In this document: one piece after another, positions 21,990-33,559 of the stretch | Numbering within the stretch: position 1 is the first letter of the stretch | How the letters are laid out: every line of letters begins with the position of its first letter | Source: Maratus speciosus | Lineage: Eukaryota; Arthropoda; Arachnida; Araneae; Salticidae | Direction of reading: 5' to 3' | Assembly: GCA_963932465.1 (NCBI GenBank) | Contig: OZ010786.1 | Span: 269,670,411 to 269,734,410, forward strand | Length of the DNA stretch: 64,000 bases | Program-made: the position numbers and the translations under genes | Notes under the pieces: model-generated | Seen by the model: the letters and a program-made list of their open reading frames with translations, nothing else | Database searches by the model: none | What the model was told of the DNA's origin: nothing

Positions 21990-22324
21990 AAGTTTCCGTT
22001 TAATACAGGTTTTCTTATACAGGTCTTATACAGGTTTTAGCAAATAAAAATTCAAAGTCTTCCTTTCGATGGGATTATGAAATGTTTGCCATTAGACAAG
22101 GTTTCATTGTACACAGGTTCCGTTTATACAGGCTAACCTTATATTCATACAGTAAAACCTTTGTAAAAGCAATCGTAAGCCACCAAAACAATATTCCGTT
22201 TAAGACAGGTTTCTTGCTAATTAAGTAAAATTGCACGGCAATCTTTCCTTCTGGAGCATGAAAAGTTTCCATTTAAGACAGGATTAGGCCATAGACAGGT
22301 TCCGTTTTTACAGGTTTTACTCTA
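21990..22324. mobile_element. pogo/Tigger-like MITE, 173 bp, with an adjacent partial copy
   Basis: TA|CAGTAAAACCTTTGTAAAA at 22148 and the mirrored end TTTTTACAGGTTTTACTC|TA at 22324 define a 173-bp element (22150-22322) with TA duplication. CAGT-starting ends are usual in pogo/Tigger elements. The preceding 21990-22145 repeats the same TTCCGTTTA-CAGG words and is a partial copy. A further related fragment lies at about 27558-27640. Confidence 0.6.
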
Positions 22325-22339
22325 CATATATCATAAATA

Positions 22340-24894
22340 TCTATATATCTAATAATAAAAGACAAGATCGCTGTTTGTGTGTGTTTATTGCCGATGGGTA
22401 GGAAAATCTACTGCCCGCAGAGGTCTGAAAATTTATATGAGAATAGTTCAATGCAGGTATGGATGCCCCTGAGGCTGACATTTATAATTTTTCGATAATT
22501 GACCGAGATATTAATTAAAAACTCATCAAAAAAGAGATATTTTTTTGAAAATTGGCTGAGGGGCGCTCGTGCATGACCAGAACCTGCTTTTCCAGCGGAA
22601 AGGAAGGAAGAACTAAATGCATTTTTTTTTCTTTGCCGTTTTGTTTTAATGCCCATCAGCCGTGCCGTTTAATATACGGAAAAACGGACGACATATTCTT
22701 ATAGTTCGTACTTTTACTTCTCAAACGCCGCAATTAGTTTTAAAAATATGGTTCTTAACTCTTTGGGAAATTTTTCAAAAAGGGATTTCTCAGTCGACTT
22801 TTTTTCCATTTCGCCAACGCTTACTCAGTGCCCAATTTTAGAGGTACCGATTCACAAAAAATACTTATTTAAAGCTAAGATCTTCTTCTCGTTGCCGGTG
22901 CAATCGGTTTTCTCGAGTTTTCTAAACGACTAATTTTAATTCTTTAAACAAATTCGCGACAGCCTTGTCACTTCGCACCTCACCGTGACGAGACATTTTT
23001 TTTCCCCACAATCTTTTTAGAGTATTTCAGCAGACTGGATTTTACATCTATTACAAAAATTCCGTAATGTTCGAAAGAGTAGAAGTATTTAAATCTTAGA
23101 AAAATTCGACGAAAAAGCTAAAAAACGGTTTCGGCGCGGTTTTGCTTGGCTTCGGCACACGTTTTCACTATTAAATATGCACATTTTTCATGACATTTTA
23201 TAGAGTACTCGGGTACAGTTATATTTATAACATATTAAAATTTCGGACAGTTCGGACGACGAAAACTATTTTTTTGTTATGTTAAAGAAGCCGACGCGAA
23301 AACAAGAAAAACTAGTCGGATGTGACAATCCTAAAACTTTCTCCAATCTCATGCATTAATACTTCAAAATTCGTTATCACAGTGCCAAAATTAAATGACA
23401 ATCTATGCTCATCTCCATCATAAGGATTTTTAAGATAGATGTTCATTAAATTGTGTACATTTTAAAAGGAGATATAAGCATCGCATCTTTGAAACAAACA
23501 ATTGAATTTTGGCATCCACCCTCTTAGATGTTTGCAAGAAAAATTCTCGGCTCAAAGAGCATTAAAGCGACACCTGTCGCGCTGTATACACCCGAGCCTG
23601 AAAAAAGATCTATTTATGTGAAAGTGTAACAGAATATGAAGTCTGATTAAATTCCGTGTATCAGTTTTTGAGACAGAACAATTGCGGAAATCGTGAAAGA
23701 CGGAGTACAGCAGCGCCACCTATTGCGCGAATTACACCAAAACGTAATAAAGAACAACATATATCAACGTCTAGCTGAATTTCAAGTTTGATGAAAATTT
23801 GAGTATTAGTTTTTAAGATAGAGCTATTACGAAAATCATGAAAACTTCTGTATCGCAGCGCCAACTGTTGGCCAATTTACACCAAAAGATAATCAGCGTA
23901 ATTTTATATCATGGACTAACCTAATCTGAAGTTTGATAAAAATACGTGCATTAGTTCTTGAGAAAGAGCTATTGCGGAAATCGTGAAAAATGCAGCATAG
24001 TAGCGATACCTGTTGGACGATTTACACGAAACCGTAATCAGCATTAAATAATATCAAGATATAACTGAATCTGAAGTTTGATGAAAATCTGATCACTAGT
24101 TCTTGAGTGATATAGTTCTTGATATAGCTATTGCGGAAATCATGAATAATGCATCATAGCAGCGCCACATTTTGAGCAATTTACACCAAAAATTAATTAG
24201 CACGAAACAATATCAAGGACTAACAGAATCTGATGTTTTATGAAAATCTGTGCATTAGTTCTTGGTATGTAGGGCGATTTGCACCAACATATATTCAGCA
24301 CCAATTTATATCAGGGACTAATTGAACCTAAAGTTTTATTAAATTCCGTGCATTAGTTCTTGAGGTAGAGCTCCCAAAAATGTTGTGTCACATACAGACT
24401 AACTCACAGACAGATTCACAGATAGGCATTTTGTAAAAACATGTTTTTCGGGATATGTGATCGCTAAATGTACAAATCCGTCGAAAACCGGAATTCGACA
24501 ATTTTCTTGAATCCAATACATTCTTCTTGCAAAGATAGAAGTAAGTAAAAAGGAAGAAGAAAACATATTTCTTTTAGAAGTAGATATGAATATTTTTTTC
24601 ACGAAATTTTTACACGGGCTGAGAAACGGTTATGTTTATAACGATAAAAATTTTAAAGAGTTCGGACCAAAAGAAACTATTTAAAATATATATATATGAG
24701 ACGACCGTACGTGAAAAACAGAAAATGCCTTCTTACGAGCGCTTTTACCATTAAAAGTCAATATTTTTTGGAGATTTTTTCCTTTAAAAATATACATTCA
24801 GACAAAATCGGATTAAAGGTATAAAATCATACAAATTTGTGCTTTATTAAAGGTTATTATCTCGGGCCTGGGCAACGCCAGGAGGGTCAGCTAG
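22340..24894 (+). mobile_element. Helitron-like non-autonomous element H1
   Basis: The 5' end TCTATATATCTAATAATAAA after an A is typical of Helitrons. The 3' end has a short hairpin (CTGG-GCAACG-CCAG at about 24869-24882) about 10 bp before a terminal CTAG (24891-24894). Helitrons insert between A and T without duplication, have 5' TC and 3' CTRR ends and a subterminal hairpin, all of which fit. No Rep/helicase frame is present. The middle (about 23560-24380) is a minisatellite. Confidence 0.65.
23560..24420 (+). repeat. ~145-bp minisatellite inside H1, followed by GACA-rich tail
   Basis: About five diverged units share ATTGCGGAAATC (23691, 23826, 23971, about 24130), AGCGCCACCTNTTG and ATTTACACCAAA. 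The array ends in CAGACTAACTCACAGACAG and then a TTTTTCGGGATATGTGATC segment (about 24438). That tail resembles the one after the 33.5-kb array. Confidence 0.7.
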
Positions 24895-25719
24895 TCTATA
24901 AGGAAAGAAGTTTCTCTGTCCGTCGGCTACGTTCTGAAAAAAACACTGCACGCAGAGCTACAAAATTTGGTATGAGGGTACCTCTAGGTATTTAGTTATG
25001 CACCCCAAAGCCCAATTTCGGACTGTTTGATTAGACTTTTTCATTACAATTTTTAATGCAATTTTTAATGTTTTTTCGCGGTTCGAGCCGATTTTTAAAA
25101 AATTATGAAAATAAATCCGATTTCAATCTTTTAGCGTATAATATAGTAAATTTTGTCCCCTTTCCAAAAAAGTTTATTCGGAATTCGTACAGCGATTTTT
25201 GAATTTTTCGCAAATATATGCATGCGATTTTTAGCGTTATTTCGTGTTTCGCAGAGATTTTTTAATATTTATAAAAGGAATTCGGTTTCAAATTTTTAGC
25301 ATTATACAGTAAATTTTGTCCTCCGAAATTTTTGAATTTGTAATTCGATTTTTAATGCGAGTTTTTGCGATTTTTCGCAACGAGTTTTGACACTCGTGAA
25401 AGAATTCCGGTTAAAATGTTTTAGAATACTTATAGTAATTTTTGGCCCTTGCGGCTTTTGGAATTTTTAGCACTTTTTAATGCAATTTTCAACGCTTTTT
25501 CGCGTTGCACGGTGACTTTTTTACACTGGTAAAGGAAATTCGGTTTAAAACTTTTAGCCTAATGTAGTAAATTTTGTTCACTTTGAGCGATTTTTATTGC
25601 AATTTTTTGCATTCCATGGAGATTTTTTGACATTCTTGATAGAATTCCGGTTAATGTTTTTAGTCCACTAGAGTGAATTGTGTTCTCAGCGATTTTTGAA
25701 TTTTTAATGTTCTGTTTTG

Positions 25720-25752
<33 letters not shown>

Positions 25753-26493
25753 TATTGCGTAGCGATTTTTTGGCATTCATAGTATTTTTTTGGTTTCAAA
25801 CTTTCAGCCTAATATAGCAAATTTTCTCCTCCGCGATTTCTGAAAAATAAATTTCCGCATTTCAACATGATTTTTAGCATTTTTACGCGTTCCGTGCATT
25901 TTTTTTTTTTTTTACATTAATAAAAGAATTTCGTTTCAAACTTGTAACACGCTGTAGTAATTTTTTCCCCTGCGATTTTTGATTTTTATCGATTTTTAAT
26001 GCAATGTTTAGCATTCCGCTGCTATCTTTTGAGATTCGTAAAAGGAATTGGGTGTCAAACTTTTAGCACATTATAATACATTTTGTTATATATTCAATAA
26101 AGTTTATTCGAAATTCGTACAGTGATTTTTGAATTTTTTGCGAATTTTTATGCATTGTTTAGAGATTTTTCGCATTCCGCGGCGATTTTTCTACATTCGT
26201 AAAAGGACTCCTGTTTTAATCTTTTAGCCATAGTAACAAAATTTTGTCATCTGCGATTTTTGAATTTTTAGCGATTTTTAGAGTTTTTGGTGATTTGCTA
26301 CAATTTTTCCAAATTAGTAAAAGGAATCCGGTTATCTTCTAGCCAAAAATAGTAAATTTTGTTTTCTTTTCATTTAAATTTATTTGGAATTCGTGCAGCT
26401 TTTTAAAAAAAAATTTCGCGATTTTTTATTACGTTTTTTTTTAATTTTTTCGTGCTTTGTACTATTTTTCGATGGAATGGTCATGTCAGCTAG
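24895..26493 (+). mobile_element. Helitron-like element H3, joined directly to H1
   Basis: It begins TCTATAAGGAAAGAAG immediately after the CTAG of H1 and ends GTCAGCTAG at 26490-26493, the same last bases as H1. The 5' portion (TTTCTCTGTCCGTCGG, CACGCAGAGC) resembles other Helitron 5' regions. The 3' hairpin is weak. The interior is a ~130-bp minisatellite and there is no transposase. Confidence 0.5.
25080..26350 (+). repeat. ~130-bp minisatellite inside H3
   Basis: Roughly ten diverged units share (A)AAGGAATTCGGTTT, CTTTTAGC, TAGTAAATTTTG and GCGATTTTTGAATTTTTAGC. A T28 tract at about 25723 interrupts one unit. Two more units lie at 28600-28830, and an inverted unit at about 30130-30185. 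Confidence 0.75.
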
Positions 26494-28120
26494 TTAGTGT
26501 ATAAATGTATAATATAAATACTACATTTGTTGCGCTCGAAAAAGCGACTGTGACGTGTTTGTCATGAAGGCGCATGTACAGATAGATACTTTCATATGAA
26601 CATAGAAAATTTTGAAAATATCACGAAAATCAAATCAAATGTCAGTCCGAAACAGCACGGAAAAAAAATTAAGTTTAGGCCTGGCCCGGGTTTACAGAAA
26701 AAATTTGAGCCGGTCCCTACTCAGCCTGATATTAATGAAAGAAAATGGGTCTGAGAAAGGGTTTCTTGCTCGGCCCGAATAAGAACAACTGGAATATGTA
26801 CTGTTTATTGTTACCAGATCCTGGTGAGTCGTCATTTACTACAGGGAGACCGCTTGACAGATTTGGATTATTTTAATAAATATGAGCTTTATGCATTATT
26901 TAGAGACAAAGAATTTCTCCCTTTATATTCTATGCTTTAGAGACACAGGTGATACTTCCTGCCTTCTAGTTTCATTATTTGCAACAAAACTTAACTCCTC
27001 TTCCCTCCCCCCTCCCGAGTTCTTCAAAGCTCGTAAATTGGAACCACTTTCTTTGTAGGTTCAGGAAATGGTAAACCATCTTACCTGTGATCTAATCAGG
27101 TCCGTTAAAAACGTGAATTTATTGCCCTATATCTATGACGCTGAATCAGAAAAAGAAATTCTTCCCAGAAAGTGTGTCCAGTGTCCAAAGAAGGAAGAAA
27201 GACCCACCATGGAGAGTGCTTAGTTTTAACCCATACGCCACGCTAAAATTTTCCAGTTGTTATACTTGTTTACAAAGAATAGAAGTAAACAGCGAATTTA
27301 AAGAAAGAACAATTATCCATCAAAAACAGTATACGCTAAAACTTTTGTAAATTATATGATATTCTAAAATCTGAGTTTTTTTTTCTGTATCAATTGGCGT
27401 AAAAATAATATAGCCCATCTGAAAAAATATTGGAGGGGCCCGAGCCCCACGGGCCCTTATAACTCTACGCCTATGGGCGTAACCAGCCTTTTGAACAGGG
27501 GGGGGGGTGCCCAGGCTTTTTAACCTGAACTTATTGGATACAAACAATATCTTATATAGTAAAACTTACTAAAACGGAACTCCATGAAACCCGTCGAATT
27601 TCCGTTTTAGACAAGTTTTCATCTTAGAAGGTATAATTGTGTGGTATTTCTTTTAAAAAGGGCTCAAAACACGATTTTTGTTTGCGTGAGGAGGGGTTTA
27701 AAAACATCAAAACTAAATCTAATGGTAAAAAAAAAAAAAAAAAAAAAAAAAAGATATGTAAATGTCTTTCCATTAGTGACATAAGACAGTGACAAAATGT
27801 GGTCACAAGTGTAAAACCTTTTCGCACCCTAACTTCTTATAAAGATTTAAAAAGGCTTTTAATCAAGCTGGAAACTTCTAAAGGCACATGGGAACACTGC
27901 ATGAGATCTAAAATTATCTCAATCAAAGTCTTGTCTATGAAATTTTGCCGGATGATAAATCTCAAATAATACATGCGGTACACCAGTACATACGTACAAA
28001 AGTTTTTCAGAATATGACTCCATGACTTCTTAGGGATCACCGGAGGGACCCAAGACATTTTGGAGGAAAGTCTATGCAAACAATTATTATAATATTATAA
28101 ATAATGATAATATTCATTAA
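26494..28120. other. no gene; G-rich repeat end and poly-A
   Basis: 27428-27475 holds TTGGAGGGGCCC, a GGGCCC hairpin and CTCTACGCCTATG, the mirror of the 21.82-kb sequence, followed by a G10 run at about 27501. An A26 tract is at about 27727. The small frames here (for example 27135-27350) have no recognisable domains. Confidence 0.45.
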
Positions 28121-28300
28121 TACCGTAATTTCCAGCCTATAATCCGCGGATCAAACAATCATGTTTCGACCGAGAAATTTTATTTCATTATTGCAATTAA
28201 ATATTTATCGCGATTGAACAAGTTACGTTGTATGAAACAAGATTTCTGGGTCCGAACATAATTGTTTGATCCGCAGATTATAGGCCGGAAATTACGGTAA
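28121..28300. mobile_element. TA-flanked MITE with ~45-bp inverted ends, about 180 bp
   Basis: TACCGTAATTTCC(A/G)GCCTA opens at 28121 and is mirrored by TAGGCCGGAAATTACGGTA ending at 28299. The arms match for about 45 bp with three differences. TA at each edge suggests a TA-targeting transposase. Confidence 0.8.
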
Positions 28301-28559
28301 TTCATGTCTTTACCTCAGAATGTGTTGAATATATTAGGTAAAGCAGGTCATGATAATATACACTACATTTTATCAAGATGAATAAAAATTATACTATCAT
28401 GATGCGACTGTAATAATAAAGTGTAGGTGCTTGTCTGTCTCTGTGTATGTGTACGCGCGCGCGCTGAACTCTAAAAAAACAATGCAAGCCGCACAGCCAT
28501 AAGATTTGACAGGACCTGTATGCCTGAACTCATGCATATCGAAGACAATTTCTGTAATT

Positions 28560-30190
28560 ATTCAATTAATTTTTTTTTTGCGAATTTTTTCGCATTTTAC
28601 TGCATTTTTTTTCAAATTAGTAAAAAAAGAATCCGATTTCAATATTTTATCCAGTAAACTTTGTCTTCTTTTCAATAAAGTGTTTTCGAGATTCTAACAG
28701 CGATTTTTCAATTTTTTTAAAAAAATTAATGTTATTTTTAGAGAGTTTTTATCGCATTTCGCGGTGATTTTTTTTCGGACATTCCTAAAAGGAATCCGGT
28801 TTAAATCTTTTACCCAATTAGTTAATTTTAGTTCCCTGTGGTTTTTTAATCTTTTCTAAATATTTAATGCGATTTTTAGCGAGGGTTTTCGTGCTTTTAG
28901 GCGATTTTTTGGCTTTTTTTTTTTTTTTTTTTAAACAGAAAAAACTCTCCGGTAATTTTTGCAATATTCGTGATTAAATTCGAATTGGAATAATGTCAGA
29001 TCACTTCTTATAAGAAAGCTGAAAATTTAATTTTGCTCGAAATAAAAAAAGCAATAATTCAAGATTAGCTTGTTTCGAGACAGAAGAAGTCGTAGGTTGC
29101 TCGGGAGTACGTTGACGAAGGCAGTCCCCCCCTTCCCTAAATCCTAGATTTGTTTAATTCTATGTCCGTAAAAAAAAAAAAAAAAATCAACCAATGAAAC
29201 TCCACTAGTAATGAAGTTTTCTTTGAGGGACAGTGTTTGAAAGAATGTGCGAGATCGCGCGATTTGTGCACACAAAAGGAAAGTCCCGCATAATAAAAAA
29301 TGATGTGCAGTATTTCCCCCTCCATATTTTTTCACAGACCTGTGGTTCTTCAGTGAGTATTTAAAGAAATATTTGAAATCCGCGATTTTTATTTCTTTTA
29401 TGGAATTTCTCAAAATCAATTCCTGAATCGGTCCTGGAGAAATTTGAGAATTTCTTCAAACGATCGTGGAAAAATATCGAGAATTTCGATAAAGGAGTGT
29501 AGAAAGTAATCGCTAATTTCGTCAAAAGATTGTGCAAAAAAAAATTACGAATTACGATAAACGATTTACGAAAAAACTTCGCAAATTTCGTCAAAATGTC
29601 GCAGAAAAGAGTAGAGAATTTTATTAATTGGTACGGAAAGATATCGAGAAATTTCCCAATGGGTCGCACAAAACTACCGCGAATTTCGACAAATGTAAAA
29701 AAATCAGTTTCGCCAATCGGTCGCAACAGAAAATAAATTTTGTCAAAGGATCACGGTAAAAACGAGAATTTCTTCAAAGGATCGCGGTAAAAACGAGAAT
29801 TTTGTCAAAGGATCGCAGAAAGAAAGCGGGAATTTCGTCAAATGATTGCGAAAAGAAAAAGCGAATTTCGTCAAAAGATCGTGGAAAGAAAACGCGAATT
29901 TCATCGACGGATCGTGCTAAAGAAATGACAATTTCGTCAAATTATCGCGGTAAAAAATATGAATTTCGTCAAAGGATCGCGGTAAAAAAACACGAATTTT
30001 GTCAAAGATTAGAGGTGAAAATTGCGGATTTCAACAAAAAATCGCATAGAAAGACGCGAAATTCGTCAAACAATTTTGGGAAAAAATTATAAATATCATG
30101 AAATGATCGCAGAATAAAATCGCGAATTTAGTCAAAATTTACTGCACTGAGCTAAAAGATTAAAATTGGGTTCCTTTTCCTACTTTCAAA
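28560..30190. repeat. H3-type minisatellite units plus a 31-36-bp minisatellite
   Basis: 28600-28830 carries two units of the H3 minisatellite. From about 29400 to 30130 a different array repeats AATTTCGTCAAAGGATCGCGG, roughly 20 units of 31-36 bp, most regular after 29740. It ends in an inverted H3-type fragment (GCTAAAAGATTAAAATTGGG, about 30150). Frames through the array (for example 29802-30092) read as repeating RISSKDRGKK-like peptides, a by-product of the repeat. Confidence 0.7.
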
Positions 30191-30948
30191 AGAACAGCGC
30201 GAAACGAGAAGAAACTAAAAATAGTATAAAAACTTTCAGAGGAAAAAAATTACTATATTGACTTGAAAGACTCCAACCATATTTCTTTTACGAATGTCAG
30301 AAAATGGCCGCGAAACACGAAATTCAACCAAACAACCAGCCTCCAGATTAATTTGAATTTTTTGTGCTATTATTTTTCATTTTCAAAGGAGGCAGTGTTT
30401 GCGTACCCTCCCCCCCCCCCTTTCCCTCGGCTAATCGCATTTTGGAATTATCGTTTCACATCTGCATTCCCTTTCAATTTTTTTTGCTTCTTTCTAGATT
30501 TTTAACTACGAAAGCAAAGAGACAAATAGTTTCTATCCTCGTCAAGAACTTGCGTTAATTTCTTATGAAATTGCAGAAACATGCAATGGAAAGAACGGTG
30601 TTAAAAAAAATCTCCCACAAACAAATGACTTCAAAGTGGGATTATAAAGCCACCTTTTTGACTTACTATGACTAATACAGATTCTTGTAAATATTCTAGT
30701 TTAAAAAAAGATAACATAATTTTCTTCTTCTTCTTCTTCAAAAATAAATAAATAAATAAATAAATAAATAAAAGAACGTGGGTTTCTTTTTTTTTTTTTT
30801 TTGTCGCATTTCAAAACTTAGGCTGTTAGTTTTCTGAACTAAACTAATTGAACTCTGCTTTCACTTCTTCTTCTTCTTTTTTTTTTTTTTTTTTTTTTTT
30901 TTTGTAGATTTCGATTTTTTTAAATAATTTTGCTTGAGTCTGGGCAAA
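30191..30948. other. no gene; simple repeats
   Basis: (AAAT)n at about 30741-30771, (CTT)n at about 30860-30877 and a T25 tract at 30879-30903. Nothing coding was recognised. Confidence 0.5.
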
Positions 30949-30992
30949 CAGGGGGGGGGGGTGCCCGGGCACCAGGGCACCCCCCCCCCCTG
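30949..30992. repeat. perfect 18-bp G11/C11 hairpin
   Basis: CA-G11-TGCCC (30949-30966) is exactly mirrored by GGGCA-C11-TG (30975-30992) around an 8-base loop. TTACGCCTGTG follows, similar to the GGCGTAAC words near the other G-rich repeat ends at 21.8 and 27.5 kb. Confidence 0.9.
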
Positions 30993-31514
30993 GTTACGCC
31001 TGTGCACTGGCAGTAGATGAACGAACGGGAAACAGCCGGCTGACACAGGGTCCGGTCAGACCACCTTTATGCTTTCATTTTCTACCCTCATGGGCCTGAA
31101 GTCTGGGGTGGTAGGTAGCTTCGGAACGCTAGACGCGGGGGACTAAATTGCCTACTTTTTTATTTTATCCTTTTTTGTATTAACATTCATGTTTGTATTG
31201 TTTATGAGTTTATTTTGTCTTATCTTCTGCCTGGAATATCAGAGGTAGCCTTTCCTAGGGAATCGTCGTTTCTGGCTGGGGGTAGGGTAATTTTGTGGCT
31301 ATCTTCGCTAGTCCTCAGGTACTGGGACTATTATTTGAGTTCTCACGTTTGGGGTCGATGATGTGACGGTTGCTCAAAAGCAGAGCTGTTTCGACCCTTC
31401 TCCAATGTGTTGAGTTTGTGTCTATCGCAGCGTCCGGTGAAAATGCACCGTGTAATAGCCAGTAGTGGTTGCGTGCAATTTGTACAGTTCCCCTTAATGA
31501 ATTGGTAGTATGCT
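30993..31514. other. moderately GC-rich sequence, no gene seen
   Basis: 31.02-31.14 kb and 31.26-31.46 kb are less AT-rich than the surroundings. No frame with a recognisable domain was found on either strand. Confidence 0.4.
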
Positions 31515-32160
31515 TTTCGAAGTCGAATAATACTTCATTCCAATACATTTTTCAAGGTTTCGTTTCTTCATTTTTTCCAATAAAATATTCGGCAAGCAAC
31601 GTTGTTTTCCATTTATAAATCAAATTGTAAAGATAGATGATATCGCGAAGTTAAAGATAACGGCGAAATTGCTTTAATTTTTTAGAGGATGAATTATTTA
31701 ATTAGAATTATGACGAATGATCCATAAATGCAGCGAGATTTTATAAAGTTATCCATCAATGTCAACATATATTCCCCCGCTCCTTTTCTGCTATCCCTAG
31801 AGTATATCTTTAAAAAGGGAAGAAGAGCGTATAGTGACATTCGTGCAATTTTACATAATCAAATATATATTTAAAATCTGTGATTTAGATAACATTTTTT
31901 TTTAAATATCTGTGTTAAATGTTAAATATACAGAATGAAGAAAAATGTTTACAGAAGTTGATGGTTAAAGTTTATACATTGACTATAAAATATCGCCGAA
32001 GAAGAATATAGTTTTCGTTCCTCAATATGGTGAAACATTTGTCTTTTATATCCTTTTAGTATTAAAAATATCAAAAACATACATATAGAAAACTGTCTGA
32101 AGTTACTAATATTAAAACTCGTAACGCGAGGAGATTCAAGCACACTCATGATAATGTACA
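31515..32160 (+). repeat. dispersed repeat family R, copy 2
   Basis: It shares AATACTTCATTC, AAAGATAACGG, CATAAATGCAG and AAAGTTATCCATCAA with the copies at 7.5 and 48.9 kb, in the same order and orientation. Confidence 0.5.
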
Positions 32161-32254
32161 AAATATTTACAGTGTACAGAATTCTGCAAAATTCTAAAAT
32201 ACTTTTGTTCCTATTTGTGTAGTATTGAGAGGATACACTACGCTAAAGTGAATA

Positions 32255-33088
32255 TCTAATATATAAAAATGAAAATTTGTCTCTCTGTAATGCTATATAA
32301 ATCCACAGTTTCGAAGCCAGAATTGTGAAATGCTATGTACATTTGTATTAAAACACGGCCGAGACAACTACAGCAAACCGGAATCGAAATAATTTATATT
32401 TTAATTTTGATTAATAAAAAACCACCAAATTTTCAGCAATTTCCTATCAAAATTAAACATTTTTCATTATAGCAACTGCCAGCAATTAAAAATTCACAAT
32501 AAAATTCTTACCACAACATTTACCTTTCTATTGCAAGACGCATTGCATATTACATACGCCGCGCTGAAATATTAAAAAGCTGTAGTGGGTATTACGATAA
32601 TTCTTTTACCTCACATGCAAATAATTACAGATATACATATTACGTACGCCACGTACGTATTACGTACGCTGCTTCTACTAATTTCGCACCCCTGTAAACC
32701 CCGAAACTGGATACAAATTTAATAATTTTTTTTTCATGACATAGTGTTTGCGTACAATAAATAACTTTTTGTATTTTCTTTCTTTTATGGTGTTGCAATT
32801 TTAATGGCCAGCAGTGTAATTAGAGATAATTTAGTTGAGCTTAATTATTACAAATTTTTAAAAATAAAGAAACACATTTTATCACAAATATCAACAAAAT
32901 TTTTTATTCCCTTATTCCAAAGATATCGTTTTTATCGTCTGCTGCCTAAGTAACATGATAAATTTAATTTAATTAAAAAAAAGGTACAGTAGTAGTAAAA
33001 TATTTGCCTAAATCGAATAGTTATTTTTAATTATGGTTTTAGAACTAAATTCACGAATTTCCGTGCATAGAACGGGTTAAACAGCTAG
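32255..33088 (+). mobile_element. short Helitron-like element H2
   Basis: The 5' end TCTAATATATAAAAATGAAA and the following TTTGTCTCTCTGT fit a Helitron start. The 3' end has CCGT-GCATAGA-ACGG (33061-33075), then CTAG at 33085-33088 followed by T. The length is 834 bp. No coding frame. Confidence 0.65.
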
Positions 33089-33529
33089 TTTATTGTAAAT
33101 TTTTATCTAACCTATGTTTATTTTAAAATGGCAGTCTTTTCTTAAAAATTATATAATAGTCGATATACGTTTAACCCTTCTGTTATCCTTGTGTCTATAT
33201 GCCCTGAAGTGATATAGAAAGGCTCATAATTTTTTTACTAAAACTTAATTTTCCTCAAAATTTGACGAGTTTGTTGTTATATACCAACCATTTTGAGACA
33301 TAAATTTTAAGCAAAACAGTTTTCTATACCAACTTTGTACCAACCATACTATACTTGTATACCAACAATACTATACCAACTTTGATTTTCATCTCAAATT
33401 TCTGCTTCAGTCAATTAAACGGACTAAAAACGAGTTAATCTATATAATGATATTTATTAAAATTAATAGTTTTTCCTTATTCTGTTGTTATCAGCTGTTT
33501 GCGAATAGCCGACTTAGCAGGAAGCGAGT
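33089..33529. other. AT-rich, short TACCAAC-type repeats
   Basis: TATACCAACNNTACTATACCAAC words recur at about 33280-33380. No gene. Confidence 0.4.
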
Positions 33530-33559
33530 TCCCGCCGCTACACGAGCCGCCGATGGACA

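Noticed and set aside
21824..27475. A single 5.65-kb transposon bounded by CATAGGCGTAGAG inverted ends
   Set aside because: The inner sequences next to the two ends (TTGGAGGGGC) are in direct, not inverted, orientation, so two separate repeat fragments are more likely.
29802..30092. Lys/Arg/Ser-rich repetitive frame
   Set aside because: It follows the 31-36-bp minisatellite and shifts frame when units change length.
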